Below, one piece after another: positions 1 through 12,631 of a stretch of 64,000 bases of DNA. Below the pieces are notes generated by a model that was given only the letters and a program-made list of their open reading frames with translations, had not been told where the DNA came from and searched no databases. The DNA comes from Silene latifolia. Lineage: Eukaryota; Streptophyta; Magnoliopsida; Caryophyllales; Caryophyllaceae. The stretch covers positions 11,052,001-11,116,000 of the forward strand of contig NC_133526.1 of NCBI RefSeq assembly GCF_048544455.1, given 5' to 3'. Both the position numbers and the translations under genes were made by a program. Position 1 is the stretch's first letter. Each line of letters opens with the position of its first letter.

Positions 1-246
1 GGATTATCCCCAGATATTATTCCGTTGTTTCCTACACCAGGGTCACGTTCGGATTCAAGCCCTGATTCTTCGCTGCCTGTCATACCTTCAAGTCTGAGCC
101 CACCAGACCCTGACTCTCAGGATACTCATCCAGAATCCAGCATTGCACCAAGTGGGGCGGTGCTGGAATCATCTGGATTTGCTCTGAGTCTTTCTGTTTC
201 ACTGACTTCAGCAATTTTGCTTCTGTATTCCTTGGCTTTCTGGTGA
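1..246 (+). CDS. 3'-terminal exon of a probable GPI-anchored, Ser/Pro-rich protein (5' part outside window)
   Basis: The frame is open from base 1 to a stop at 246. It encodes a Ser/Pro/Asp-rich stretch (about 55 residues after the first PLFPTP) followed by a strongly hydrophobic C-terminus (FALSLSVSLTSAILLLYSLAFW region) with no charged residue after it. A small-residue stretch (SGAVLESSG) before a hydrophobic tail that ends the protein is the layout of a GPI-anchor signal, so a cell-surface or apoplastic protein is inferred. The exon has no recognisable catalytic domain and I cannot name the family. Fasciclin-like, LysM-GPI and other arabinogalactan-type proteins all end this way. The listed start is only the window edge. 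Confidence 0.55.
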   Translation, partial: GLSPDIIPLFPTPGSRSDSSPDSSLPVIPSSLSPPDPDSQDTHPESSIAPSGAVLESSGFALSLSVSLTSAILLLYSLAFW

Positions 247-308
247 ATGCAGCTTTTGAGGTATTGTTGTTAATAACTTGTGATGGTTTGATAGCATGGT
301 GTTAAACT

Positions 309-469
309 CAGTGGTGGAGCGAGGGGAGCTCACCGCCGCCAAAAAAATGAAAAGTTCAATAGTTCTAGTTAAATTTTCGAACTTTTGTCAAGTTTCGGTT
401 ATGACATTACTTATTCACTCCCGCTGAAATTTCTCGCCCTCCCAACTGCAAATCCGGTCTCCGCCACTA
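309..469. mobile_element. hAT-type MITE, family starting CAGTGGYGGAG
   Basis: The ends CAGTGGTGGAG and CTCCGCCACTA form short inverted repeats. The flanks GTTAAACT (301-308) and GTTAATCT (470-477) match at 7 of 8 positions, fitting an 8-bp hAT target duplication. Similar units lie at 33646-33817 and 50151-50321. Confidence 0.5.
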
Positions 470-933
470 GTTAATCTTATTTTTTAGGTTCTTGCATATT
501 GTACTTTATATCTTCTACAAAGTTGGTATTTTTTATATTATTACAGCAAGTCTCCCTTGTGACGGATGCGACGTTTTGTTAATTTGTGTAAACTGTGAGT
601 CTGTGACATTATATTTTTTTTTTAACTCCTCTTTATAATATTATCACGATGTTATCTTAAAGTAATACTATATTAGGAAGAAACCAAAGGCATAAAGCAA
701 GAATAATTTGGGGTGATTGGAGTGGGTAGATTGGTGAATGATGGCCTCAAGTGGAACTTTTTGCTTTCTCTTTGGTGCATGATTAAGCAATAGTTGACAA
801 GACTATGAGTATTCCTTTTTGCTTTAACCCTTTTTCCCTAGTAAAAATTATAAAGTGAAATTTTCATCGTGCAAATTTTGGAAAAAAGCCTTTTAATCTC
901 CGTAAATTGGCTTTTGAGGTTTACTATGATCTA

Positions 934-1167
934 CTCCCTCCATTCAACTCCACTTTGCAACTTTTTATTTTGCGGACTATTCACAAGCGGACATTCAACT
1001 TCAATTTTCTCTCGATACATAAGTGAAAATATATTCATGTGGGATCTTATTTGATTCGTCTTTAAGAGTACATTAAAAATATCGAACTTTTATAATTTTT
1101 GCAAATACGCGGCTAATGATATTTATCGTGTAAAAGAAACTTGTAAAGTGGAGTTGAATGGAGGGAG
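934..1167. mobile_element. Stowaway (Tc1/mariner) MITE
   Basis: The terminal inverted repeats begin CTCCCTCCATTCAACTCCAC on both strands and match over about 27 bp. The element is flanked by TA on each side, the mariner target duplication. It is non-coding. Confidence 0.85.
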
Positions 1168-1864
1168 TATATGTTGGTAGCCACAAGGTCATTGATTATT
1201 TGCACAAAAGATTGATTATCAATAAAATCTAGGCGACTGATAATGCACAACTTATGTTACTTGGTATCCGGCACGAGTGTCTGCCAAGTGTTGGAGTGGA
1301 CATCTTTATGAAAAATATATTCATAATTTGGCTTAAAATGAGGTGTTGAAGTGTCATACCCCTGTTCCGCTGTTCGAGTGTCGTACAAGGCCACACGGGT
1401 ACGAGGGAGAATTGCGGAAACAGAAGTCAGAGTAACATAGTGCACAACACCTGCACAAACGATTGATTATCGAACAAACGAAGCAACACCGATAATACAA
1501 CACCTGCACAAGAAATGGGCTTGGTTATCCGACTTCACCTGTACTGTAACGCGAATTTGATGTTAACATGTGGTGTCGCCATAACACGTAAGATAAACAA
1601 CAGTGACAGTTGAGGGACCAAATTTACACCCTAACAAAATACTCATAGTCTAGTTTGCACGATTTTGAACAATTTACAGAGTACTACACTAGCTGGAACA
1701 CGGAAGCCGACTTGACTTGAACAATTTACACCACTAAAACAGACTAAAACGAAAAAAACCTATATGAGACGCTTACATGTGAGACCATCTCACTAACCCT
1801 ATTATTAAAGGAGATATATATAGGGATTTGGGCTGTTGAGTCCGTCTCATACAAGACTCGCTCC

Positions 1865-4800
1865 TTAATTGAACATCCAAAACCAAGAACAGTTCCCTTT
1901 CTTCGGCAAGTATTTCATGATGGACTTTTTCAAAACCTTGTTGTCCTCTCTCAGAATTTCCATAGCTAAGCTCAACTGTCGGATCACTTCCCGTTTCTGT
2001 TCATCTTTTTCCTCAAGCGCCTCAATTAACCACTCATCTTTCTCGCGTGTTTCTTCCCTTAACTTTATTAGCTCGATCTTTGTCTCCTCAAGTAGCGCTC
2101 TCACCTTTGTTTTCTCTTCTTCTTCATGCTTGAGCAATATCTCTTTTAAAACAAGAGCATCCTTAAAATACCTATTCTCTGCCTCTAATTCCCCCAATTT
2201 CTGCATTGCCTCGAACTTTTTTGTCACATAAATCCTGTCTCCATCTTTCTGAATCGGGAATTCCGAAGGATTGAAAGGACCTTCCTCTTTAATAGCTTCA
2301 CATTCTTCCCTCAGTTTCTTAAGCTCATTGATGTTGTCAGCTAATTGACTAAATAACTCGTCTTTTTCCTGATTATTGCCGATGAGTTGGCTCTTCTGAA
2401 TCTCATTCTCTTCTCGAAGACGGTATAATTCTTCCCTAAGCTTAGTCATTTCATCATTACCAGAATCCAAAGAAGAAAACGCCCTCTCCTTCCCCCCTTC
2501 TAACTCAGGATCATCTACTTCAGAGTCAACAGACTCATCATCAGAACTGTAAGCGACCTCGGAAAAGCTTTCAAGAGACTTGAGAGAATCACACATATTA
2601 TCATTATCATTATCATATTCATCCTTTGGGTGAGATACTGACTGTCTTAAAGGGGATCTAACACGAAGAGACCGGTCAGACTTAAGTTGATCGTATCGTT
2701 CAGCTAATGATCGGTGGCTTCTATAAAAATCTTCCACCATGCTTACCAGTTCAGGTCTTTTCTTGTAATACATCTCTGCGCGTTGCGCAAATGAATCTGA
2801 ATCATCCTCAATGAGTTTCAGCATCGTCTTAGTCTTCTCATCGAGCTCTGACATACCAACACAAGAAGTCAAATCAGCACACGATTTCAGCATATCATTG
2901 CATATAACATGGTACAGGTACTATATACCAGATGACACAAGATGGCATCAGTAACATAAGACAGCTTAAGAGAATGAACCAAATATTTATATCACTAATT
3001 TAAATTAATTTGTGGTAAACATAACAGTTACGAGTAAAAAAATCAATGGGTTTCCGTCACCACTTGCTGGCGAGAGTAAAAAACACTAGAGCATTTCGGA
3101 CAAAGAAATAGGAGCCCACCGCGTGGTCCATATTTGTTATAGACAAGCCAACACCAGTTTAGAAGTTAGTACAAACAAATCTTGAGAAAATGAAAGGTGA
3201 GGTTTCCTTGAACTATTTGAAGCAAACATGTGAAGAAAGATATCATTCAAATTTCAAATTGCCCTAGTATGGTCACGAAATCATTATTATTTTTGTCATG
3301 TAAAAGCTTGCTACTTCTCATGTATGCAATTTGTCAAGGATGTCAAAATTTTGAAAAACATTACTCCCTTCAATTCATTTGAATTGCTACATTTGTCAAA
3401 ATCTGTAAGGAGAATTTTGAAAAACGTAACAATTTCACTGAATTTTGAAATACGTACACGGGAAGGCCTTTTCTGTACACTTTGACTTGGGTAAAGAATT
3501 ATTGGGCAGAGCACAATGTTCTACCCTACTGCACAAAAGAAACTGTGAGCAATGCATATATGGTTCAGTCCCGACCATTACTAACTGCAGTTTTTTATGG
3601 ATTACGATGGAGCACCATGCTCAACCTAAGGTAGCATTTTTTACTTCATTATAAACAAAAACAATACAAAAGTTGCTCGAGTCCAACACTGACAACCCTC
3701 TCCGTGCTGTAAAATTGCTGCCAAAGCGAAGCACAGTAGATTTAATCTTTAGGTATTAGCTACCGATTTACTAATTCAAGTGCACAAATGTTTCTGCTCC
3801 GTGCGTATCCAAAACCGCAATAGTCTAATACTTGAGGTTTGATAACAAGATAACATTCGAGGAAACACAAGAAAATATAAACTGTCAATGGCATGCATAA
3901 AGAACTACACCTGCAAGGCTGCAACTGAACTACTTTTGAATACAACAACATTACCCCAGTGCCTCAATGGCTCCCGCAAATTGCGGGGTAGGGGGGGTCG
4001 GATGTACGCAGCCTTACCCTTGTGTTAGAAACACAAAGAGGCTGTTTCCGAATGACCCAAGATGAAAATTGCGTCGAGAACTGCATTGAAGGACTGCTAC
4101 TTCACAAGAGAAAGAAGCACAACCACTTTAGTGAGTCATTTTGCTTTACTCCATCATAATCCAGAACCAAAGAGTAATAAGAGTAACAGTTAGTCTTGCT
4201 GAAGACGGGTCAGAGCAAGTGACGGGTAATGCCACTCACAAAACGGATAAGGGGACAAGGTGGGGGCACTCCCATGTGCTTGCCTCTCTCCTCTATTTGG
4301 GTCATTTGTGAGAGGAAATGGTATCCGTCACTCCAAAGTGACGGATACGTGTCGTCTTCAATGAGATTTTGTATAAGAGTAATGAGTCTTTGGCTCCATT
4401 GGAAATATGGAAACTGAACTACTTTTGAATAATCTTTTAAAATCAAAGCAACCCACAAAACTCGAACAACTCAAATCTGAACTACTACAACAAAGCCACA
4501 GTCTTTAATGATTAGGGGGTCTTTACGATATCACGTAAACAATGAAAAACATGAACAACAGATGGGAGAAAGGAAACCAAAAATTAATATCCTAATTGGT
4601 TATTAATAGCCCGGATATAGAGGACAATTATTTTTGGTTTCCTTTCCCCTATGGACTTGTTTTCTGAGTTTTTCTGTTGTTCATAAAACAAGTGACTCAG
4701 AAAACAAGTCCTCCTAATCCCCTATGGACATGAACCATAAACTCTGAACAAAACAGAAAAACACAGAAATGATAAAAACAAGAAGATACCTGCAAGAGTA

Positions 4801-4877
4801 GATTGAAGCCAAGGTGAACAATTCAAGCTGCTGTGACTATCAAACCACCAACCATGAGACTGCTGCTTTGCATCCAT
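1865..4877 (-). CDS. NETWORKED (NET3/NET4-like) actin-binding NAB-domain protein, 356 aa, two coding exons
   Basis: Coding exons on the minus strand are 4877-4790 (ATG at 4877) and 2847-1865. They join in phase (G|AG) to give 356 residues. The N-terminal NAB/KIP1-like domain has GWWFDSH (residues 9-15) and YYKKRPEL (56-63), followed by [13 protein letters not shown]. The family usually has SWWWDSH, so the third Trp is Phe here. After an acidic Ser-rich linker, residues of about 150-345 are Glu/Lys/Leu-rich coiled coil, ending in a Trp/Phe tail. NET proteins bind F-actin through NAB and link it to membranes by the coiled coil. The length fits NET3/NET4-type members, but I cannot choose the subclass. 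A non-coding 5' exon is suggested by a donor at 5909/5908. The 1.9-kb intron carries an Au-like SINE and a Mutator MITE. Confidence 0.9.
3941..4060 (-). mobile_element. Au-like SINE, 3' portion
   Basis: Read on the minus strand, this matches my memory of the Au SINE consensus: an AACAGCCTCTTTGTG-type body, GGTAAGGCTGCGTACATC, a GACCC...CCGC block, and a TGTTGTTGTA tail at 3941-3950. The 5' Pol III boxes are not evident, so the copy is probably 5'-truncated. It lies in the NET gene intron. Confidence 0.65.
4187..4373. mobile_element. Mutator-type MITE, copy 1 of the GAAGACGG family
   Basis: A 187-bp unit with imperfect inverted ends (CAGTTAGTCTTGCTGAAGAC and the mirror of ACAAAATCTCATTGAAGACG). 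It is flanked by a perfect 9-bp duplication TAAGAGTAA (4178-4186 and 4374-4382). Nine bases is the Mutator-superfamily TSD length. The body contains paired GTGACGG and GTATCCGTCA words. Close relatives lie at 11025-11208 and 42253-42442. Confidence 0.82.
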
Positions 4878-6812
4878 CCTTTTTTCTTCAATAATTATCA
4901 GTTATCACCATAAGAATTAGTACAAGATAAAAACTGAAACCTAAAGAAACATAACAAATAATGCCAAAACTTGCCGACATGCAAACTTCTGATTCCTAAC
5001 CAGGTGGTGTTCAATACTGTGTTTCTACTGATATCAGGTTTTTAGACATGTGTCCACATGAAAAATAAATAGCAGTTCTATGTTATCAGGCGGTCTTACA
5101 CAAGTATATTGTACAGTGAAACGGTTTCTTTATCTATCTGATTTCATTGTAAATGAATTCGTTTTAAATTATATTAATCAGCAGACGGTTTTACAAGAGA
5201 CTAAACGAGTCAATATCTATCATTGATTTTTCTACTCGGAACATTGCTTAAATTCCATCAAATCCGCGCATCAATAACACATACGAGCATATACCAGCAG
5301 AGTAATAGCCAAATTCAAGTAACTCAACACAATCACGCATCAATGACACATTCTAATATTTCAATTTAAGTTTTCAAGCTGCTTCTATAACTCAACTCTA
5401 TAAAGTTAGTCTCTTGTAACGCGGTTTAACACAAAAACGAATACCACCATCAAGAAATCATGATTCAAATTAGTTACAAAACTAACCCGTTTTACAATCT
5501 GCTTACATACATTATTTGTAAATTCTTTATGCAACAGAAGTGCATACCCATTATTCAAAAGGCCAAATCTTTCGGTCATATTTTTCTTCAAACACAAATA
5601 CTTGTGGGCGGATTAACACAAATTTATCGTAAAACAAGATCTTTTATTAAACACAAATAAGGTTGAGTTTGGCTCCGTTTTCCAATTACATTATTGTAAA
5701 ACCGCTTTACACAAGACTAAATCCAAAAACCCGGGATTCTAACATGGTGCATACAACACAAGTAGTCCATTAACAATTAAATGCAAGAAAACCCAAAATT
5801 CCCAACATATCCAAACAAATTTATACATTGAAACAAGTTCATTAACAAATGCAGTAGTTCAATTAAACAATAAAAACGGAGTAGATAAAAATACAAGCAA
5901 GTAAATACCTGGGAATGCTTGACTTTCTTGAAGTTGCAATAATGGTGGAAGTGAAGTAGCGTAATTTTTCTCTTTTATTTAAATTTCAAATGCAGGCCTT
6001 CATTTATGAGTATTTAAACTGCACACAGTTTACAAGAAGTCAAGAAGTACTACTCATGTGACTCTTCAATTTCTATTTATTTATTTATTTCCTCAATTTC
6101 TTTTTTTTTTAAATAAATTTTTTAATGAAATACTCCGTATAAATGTATAGTGTATTCCGTATTTCCCAAAATGTGGATTTTTTTGAGTTTTGGGATATTT
6201 ATTTTATTTTATTGCTTATTTGTATGAAAATATTAATGGAACAAATTTATCAATCGGTTTTACAATTATATATTTGTGTAAAACCGTTTTATACAGGAAT
6301 TATTGAACAAAAAATTTGTGCAGGCTATTATTTTGTGATTGTAAATTGAAGTGTTGTTAGGTATTGACATTAATGTAATTAAGTCTAATTTAATGTGTTA
6401 CACTTTGCGTGGAGTATTTAAGGAACGTGATAAACTTGATTTGTAGGTAGAATTGTTATGATAGAATGTAACGGTCAAAGATCATAAGATATGACAAATT
6501 CATCCTTTTGATTTACTTTATAATTTAGCTGATTTTGTTTGTGGATGCTTGAAAAATATCAATTCAATAATCTGATAAACCTTTTCTGTATCGAACTAGC
6601 AAGAGACGATATTTAATACCAAAAAAGAGCAGCATCCAACAAATTAAAACAAACAGAATGCAATTAATCATATATTTTGAGTCATAAGGGCGATTCTGTT
6701 TGAGTACCACACCTCTCATGACTTTACCAACTAAGTTAGTTAAAGTCTGCAACTATGTTTATAGACTTTATACTACCTATCTCGTAATCTGCAGAACATG
6801 ATTGTTTCTTAT
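4878..6812. other. region between the NET start codon and the NHX stop codon
   Basis: Holds the NET 5' UTR and promoter (non-coding exon about 5909-5965 by its GT donor on the minus strand) and the NHX 3' flank. Several stretches carry a recurring end-like word, CGGTTTTACACAAGACTAA and variants (about 5095, 5405-5430, 5698-5722, 6260-6300), which looks like ends of an unresolved MITE family. No other gene is supported. Confidence 0.5.
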
Positions 6813-9781
6813 CTAGAGTGCTTGATAGATATCTTCAAAATCATCTGGTGTTGGTTCAGAAGCTCGAAAAAAAGGTCGCATATAAGCACGATCAAATCGT
6901 CGCCAGTAGTAATGGACTGTTTTAGTAGGCTTAGTTATGAGCATGCTTAGAGTACTTTTAGTAGCAATATTATGTGCCATGTATGCATCCGAATCTCTTA
7001 AATTCCAGAGTAATGGCACTGTCGTTGATTTAGGACTTGACGATTCTGAACAAACTCTGATGTTGGTGGTTATTGTTGATGATGGTACCAGTAGTCTCAG
7101 CAGAGGTTTTGTCAATGTTCCAAAAACCTGCATATTTTTTATCGTAAAATTAAAACCAAGTAACTCGCTGTATGAAAATGTCGCTACTTACCGCTTCAGG
7201 CGGCCAGGCTAAAATATTTTCTACCACTGTAATCTGTAATCAGAAAGAATTTACTTACCACTGTACTGAAATAGATAACACTGATCGTGCTCGTGATCAT
7301 TATAGCACCTCCGTGTTCATGAGTGTGAGCTATTTTTGTAAACTGCAATATTATCAAAACTGTCTGTCAAGAAAAAGCGATAACCTGCAAACAGTCGCGA
7401 CAAACTTGTGTAGCATGACTTTGAAGTCGTACTGCAACTATGTAGAAAAACTGAAATTAAGAATTTGACCTAGACATCTTAATCAGATAGCACATGGCCT
7501 GGCACGCCAGACCATGAGAATGTAAAACCTTTATTTACTATTCCCAAAAAAAAAAAAAAAAAAAAAAAAAAAATGAGAGGTTAACCTGACTGTAAGCCAG
7601 AGCCATAGTAACGGAGCCCCTCATTAGACCGGCCCACCAGATGATCACCTGTAAATTTGCGGAATTGAGGTCGTCGTTTGGCTGACAGGTGATCATAAGA
7701 AATGAAAAGATGATGAACAAGCGAGTTGAGCTCATACCTGACGTTTTAACTCGATTTTTTCATCAGGATCCCTTTTTGTAAGGTTGACGAGGTATGACAG
7801 TGGGAAAATAGACATTGCTCGACCAAGGAGAACGAGGATTAGTAAACTTGAGCTCACCGCGAGGGAAGTGCCAACCCTGTGTAGAACAACCTCCCACCTC
7901 TGAACATCCAAGGCATCCATACCGACATACAGAAATATAAATTTTTCAGCAATGTCTGACATTGTCGCGAACATATGCCTACAATGAAAGGTTAAATTAG
8001 GGACTCAACCAAAGGAAAATAAATCGAGGTAAGGCGAAGAAATTTACTTGGTTGTAGTTCTTGAGATTTCGGTCACATTGTAGCTGGTGTAGTGTGACAT
8101 TGACATCCCACAGAAGAATACAGACAGAATTCCACTTAAATTGAAGAGCTGCAAAAGATTCAAAATTAGAGATGTCGCGGATTATTGTCAAAAATATTAT
8201 GATCATGAATGATGAAATGAAACACTCACTTCAGCTAACATATAGGAAAGATACGCCATCAAAATCATAGCGGAAATTTCATGGAGCGGAGAGTTACTGC
8301 AGTACGACAGGGAAGATCGAGTTTTTACATCAGAACCTAATCTATGAACTTACTGACAGCATCTGTACGGTAAATGCTTACCCGCCAAAGGACATCTTTT
8401 TGGTTGTATATGCACACAACAACGCGATCTGTGGTAAAGAAAGAAAAAAAAAACAGATGATGATGTTTCGAGACTAAGGTCTGAAAAATGAGTGAAGGAG
8501 AATAGACGAATAGTTAAGGGAGAAACTTACAAAAACTCCGAGCAAGATACTAAAGACGGACAAATAGAGACACTCTTGAGTAAAGAGTAGGACAACATTA
8601 TCGGCCCCAAGGGGAATATAGTCAAATCTCTGGATGACATGAAAAAGCACCAACGACATTGCATCGTTGACTACACTCTCACCGAAAACCAGGCTATACA
8701 CTAATGGTGTATCTTCCTGATTCAGAACCTGCAGGGTTGATACTGAATCTGTTGCTGCAAATATTGCTCCCAGTGCTGCACATTTTATGATTAGTTTTTT
8801 TAGTCATTGAATTACAAAGAGTTAAGGTTAATCAACAAAGAATGTAATAAAGAGAAGAAGTACCAAAATAGTCGCGGGCATCTAAGGAACCGACATCCAG
8901 TGGTTTAAACAATAGATAAGCACCTGGTTCACAATGCAAAAGATGATGAGGCATTCCAGATTTACGCAACAAAAATAATGTTTGCAATGTATAGAGTATA
9001 CCTGAGGATATGACGCCGAAGGAAATTAAAGTTCCAATGGCACCATATAGTGTAATGGTTGAAAAATTACGAAAGAACTGCTTCTTCCTAACCTCGAACC
9101 TGAATCAAAGAAACACATATCAGAATCTTATTAAATGAATTCGCAGTAAATCGTATAACTAAGACATTGAGATATCAAGGCATGCGCTCAGAAGTCGTCA
9201 GCATCAAAATTACCCTTAAATACGATAAGGCTGTAGCCTGTAGTGGATTAAAAAATAATAATTTCGAATTCCTTTGAAAAATAAGGTCCTTTTAATTATT
9301 CAAAAGCAACCATCTTTTACCAAAACAACAACAACAACAACAACAAAAACATCGCCTCAGTGCTTCCTAGGCAAGTTACGATTAATGCATGAATGCATGT
9401 ACATTAAGTACGTACCCAGCATTGAATATAATTGGAGGAAGAACATAATTAAAGAAAAGTTGTTCATCAAACTTGAAGACCAATGCAGTCCTTCCTTGTG
9501 TAAGTAACAAAATCAGAGCTCCAGCCACAGAACCCTGAAAATTCGACGACAAAAGTAAGATAAAATCATACTTGTTTTAGTAACCGCTTTACACAAGACT
9601 AACTCGTAAATAATATGATTAGTACGCAATTAAATAAGGAAATTGTTACCATTAGCAAGATTAAAGTAGTTTTGCTGATCCATCTGTTATTTTTTAACAA
9701 ATGATCAAGCAAAATGCAAATATAAAGCAAACCCACAAACAAGGAGATTGCTTGTACTGATGTTTCATTAGAAATCCCCAT
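6813..9781 (-). CDS. class I (vacuolar-type) NHX Na+,K+/H+ antiporter, 523 aa, 12 exons
   Basis: Exons on the minus strand: 9781-9650, 9534-9416, 9099-9002, 8923-8864, 8775-8531, 8428-8382, 8296-8230, 8148-8048, 7978-7738, 7648-7586, 7342-7259, 7127-6813. All junctions are GT-AG and the phases agree, giving 1572 nt and 523 residues with no break. Class I NHX proteins exchange Na+ or K+ for H+ at the tonoplast and set vacuolar pH and salt tolerance. Visible hallmarks are LFFNYVLPPI (70-79; usual form LFFIYLLPPI, the amiloride-site motif), the ATDS loop at 144-147, GESVVND with the ion-coupling N173-D174 pair, the AYLSYMLAE segment, FLYVGMDALD, VIIWWAGLMRGSVTMALAY, and the C-terminal VHYYWRRFDRAYMRP block. 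The hydrophobic N-terminus is slightly shorter than many members. The intron between exons 10 and 11 holds a 28-base A run (7546-7573). I cannot assign an NHX number. Confidence 0.93.
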
Positions 9782-10693
9782 TATTATTTTCGTTCTAATT
9801 AATTTCTGCAGATTAATTTGAATTAGAACTTCAAATTAATGGGGAGTTCATAATTTTAATTATTGTTATTATTATTGTCCCATGTAATGTGATTAAATAC
9901 AGTTGTAGTAGTAATGAAATTGGTAATTAACTAATTAATTAATTAATTATGATAAGATTTGTAGTATTAAGATTAAGATTAAGATGATGAAGATTGAGGA
10001 AGAAGAAGAATATGAGTAGAATTGAAAGACCCGCGAAAAGTAGTTGATTTTATTTAATAATTGATGGTTTAATTTTCGGTAGGAGCTCCGATTTAGGACT
10101 AGATCACTACTAGACCCAACTCCTCACCTTAGTCACCTATCGATTTTGTTTCGAGTCGGGTTAAATTGAGTTTGTGTTGCATATGGCTCTATTTGGCAAA
10201 GCATTTTAGCTACCTTATTTGGTCAAATTAGATTATTTGACCAAAATTCCAGCTAACTTATATTTTTGCAAATGTTTGACAAGTAGCTTATTTGTCTAAC
10301 ATTTAGAATTTCAGGTATCTGATCTTAATTTATATTCCCTTTTTGCCCCTTCAATCTATAATATTAAATAGTTAGTATATCTTTTTTCGTCATTTCATCC
10401 AAATAAGCTACATTTTCAGTTAATTTGTCAAACACTTTTTTCATATAATCAGTTACCTTATCAGCTTTTAATTTTCAGCTACCTTTTCAGGTTTCAGTTA
10501 GCTTTTCAGTTTTCATGTACCTTCTCAGGTTTCAGCTACTTTTTCAACTAGTTTTATCAAACCGAGTCTAAATTATAATCTTATTAACAAATATCTTTGC
10601 ATTTTGTTTCCTTAGTTTTTATTTCGAAGTATGTTTAAAAAATAAAATCTTTCTAAATAATAAGAAGTGTGTGCGACATGGCATACACAAAGT

Positions 10694-10890
10694 TAGGCGT
10701 GTTCATCAAGTAGATCGTACTGGTAAATCGGATCGATCCCGCTTTGTGCAAACTAAAAAAATAACCCTTTAAAGTCTTATCGATCCTGCCCAAATTCGAG
10801 AAAAATCGGACCTAAAAATTTCCGGTCGGGGTCCCCTCCTAACCGATCCAGTATCCAATTTTGGAATAAAGGTTTATCCGGTCTACGGGT
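10694..10890. mobile_element. degenerate relative of the GGTCCGG motif-tiled hAT-like element
   Basis: Starts TAGGCGTGTTCATCAAG. From about 10785 it is recognisably homologous to 16755-16860 (CGGACCTAAA, GGTCGGGGTCCCC, CTAACCGATCC, TTTATCCGGTCTACGGG in the same order). The right end is not visible and no target duplication was found. Confidence 0.45.
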
Positions 10891-11024
10891 TTTGAGAAGT
10901 TTAAAAATGACGGAATAATGCATTTTGAGAAGTTGCATAGAATAAATGTTTAAAAGTGACGTATTAATGCATTTTAAGAAGTTTTCACTAAGTATATGGG
11001 ATTTTTTTTGGCTAATTGAGGTAA

Positions 11025-11208
11025 CAGTTAATCTTGCTGAAGACGGGTCGGGGCAAGTGATGGGTAATGCCACTCACAAAATAGATAGGGGGACAAGGTG
11101 CGACACCCCCATGTGCTTCCCTATCTTCTCTATTTGGATTATTTGTGAGAGAAAATTATATCCGTTACTCCAAAGTGACGGATACGTGCCGTCTTCTGAG
11201 ATTTTGTG
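11025..11208. mobile_element. Mutator-type MITE, copy 2 of the GAAGACGG family
   Basis: A 184-bp unit closely similar to 4187-4373. Flanks TTGAGGTAA (11016-11024) and TTGGGGTAA (11209-11217) match at 8 of 9 positions, fitting an aged 9-bp Mutator target duplication. Confidence 0.8.
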
Positions 11209-12288
11209 TTGGGGTAATCAACAAACTAATTGGCACATTGGGGGGAACTTTGGTTAATTGAGGTTATTTGACAAACTAATTGGCATTTCACAAATTCTTG
11301 TTTGTGACGGCACATATCCGTTACTCTTGAGTGACGGATACCATTTTACCTCACAAAGTACCCACTTTTTCTCTCTCTGCAATACTATTCATGTGGTCCC
11401 CTTTCTCCACTAACCCATTTTGTTACCATTTTATCTCACAAAATATCCGCCACAAATGGTAACCCGTCACAAGGGAGACCAATTGTTAGATAAAGACGCC
11501 ACTTAAAATTAGCTAACATTTCTAAATTATCGAAAATTGACATCGGATACACCACCAGGGAAACTAGCGGCTTCCCTCCTTGACATATAAACCATGTTGT
11601 TGTACGTAATGAAACAACACCTGTCAATGTTCATGAAAGGGGTGAAGCCGTTGGCTTAACTGGCGGCTTTTCCCTTTCTCTAATTATACGAGATACATAT
11701 AATTTTGTAAATGTAATGAAATAAGGTAAAACCGCTAGTTTAAGTAGCGGCTTTACCTAAAATTAGGACAAAAAAAAATGTAATTGATGACCTAGAGCTA
11801 TTGATCCTAATAGTTTGAAATCAACCCTAAATTTTTAATTAATTTACCAAATAACCTCATTTTTCCAATTAATTTGCCAAATCTCATTTAGTGTGTATGT
11901 TTGGCCTAGTTTTTAAAAATGTTTTTGGACTCAAAAACACTTTTTGGCCAAACGCATAGTTTTCTAAAAGTTAAAAAAAAATTCTCAAAAGCTAAAAATC
12001 AATATTTTTGCCCATAAAAATAAAAACAACTATTTGTTGTTTCTGTTTTTGAAAAACACTTTTGAAAAATTAAGGGGGTGTTTGACCTTGCTTATCTAAA
12101 ATAGCTTTTCCTTTTTAAAAGGAGTTTTTTCATAAGCTATTTCTCATAAAAACTGTGATTGTTTGGCCAAAGTTTTAGAAAAATTGTTTTTTGTTATTTT
12201 GATATATGTGATAAATTCTTGATTCTTGTGAAAATACTAGTAAAAGTAGAAGTAGAAGTAGAAACACCTATTTGCTACTTCTACTTCT

Positions 12289-12612
12289 AGGGCTTGCTTG
12301 GGATGGGAGTAATTATTAAGGGAGTAATGAGAGCTAAAATATGAAAAAATGGGAGATTGGTGCTTTGTCGTGGTTGTGGAAGGTGCAAAGAGGAGGTGAG
12401 GGAAGAACTATTACCTCTATATGGAGGTAATAATTACTTGGAGGGGGAGGTGTCAGGTGGGTAACAATTACTCCCCTAATGGACGGACTATTACACTATA
12501 TTTCCCCATTTCTATCCATTTCCATCTCCAACTCTCATCCCTTCCCTCCATTTTTTAGTTCATTTTAGCTCTATTACTCCCTTAATAATTAATCCCATTC
12601 CAAGCAAGCCCT
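12289..12612. mobile_element. MITE with about 35-bp inverted ends
   Basis: The ends AGGGCTTGCTTGGGATGGGA and the inverse of TCCCATTCCAAGCAAGCCCT continue as matching inverted repeats through a TAATTATTAAGGGAGTAAT block. No convincing target duplication, so the superfamily is left open. Confidence 0.5.
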
Positions 12613-12631
12613 TAAGGGTAGTTATTATTTT

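Larger units (their letters stand above)
247..1864. other. intergenic region between the GPI-type exon and the NET gene
   Basis: No coding signal is visible. The stretch holds a hAT-type MITE (309-469) and a Stowaway MITE (934-1167). The rest is AT-rich and unassigned, apart from a possible transposon end at about 545-590 with a TCTCCCTTGTGACGG-like end and a GC-richer tract near 1255-1440. Confidence 0.6.

Noticed and set aside
1869-2231. 120-codon plus-strand frame
   Set aside because: Antisense shadow of the NET coiled-coil exon; composition (Phe/Ser-rich) is the mirror of Glu/Lys codons.
11295-11490. Sixth copy of the 9-bp-TSD MITE family
   Set aside because: Shares GTGACGG/GTTACTC words and inverted layout, but flanks show no 9-bp duplication, so it is only mentioned in the region note.
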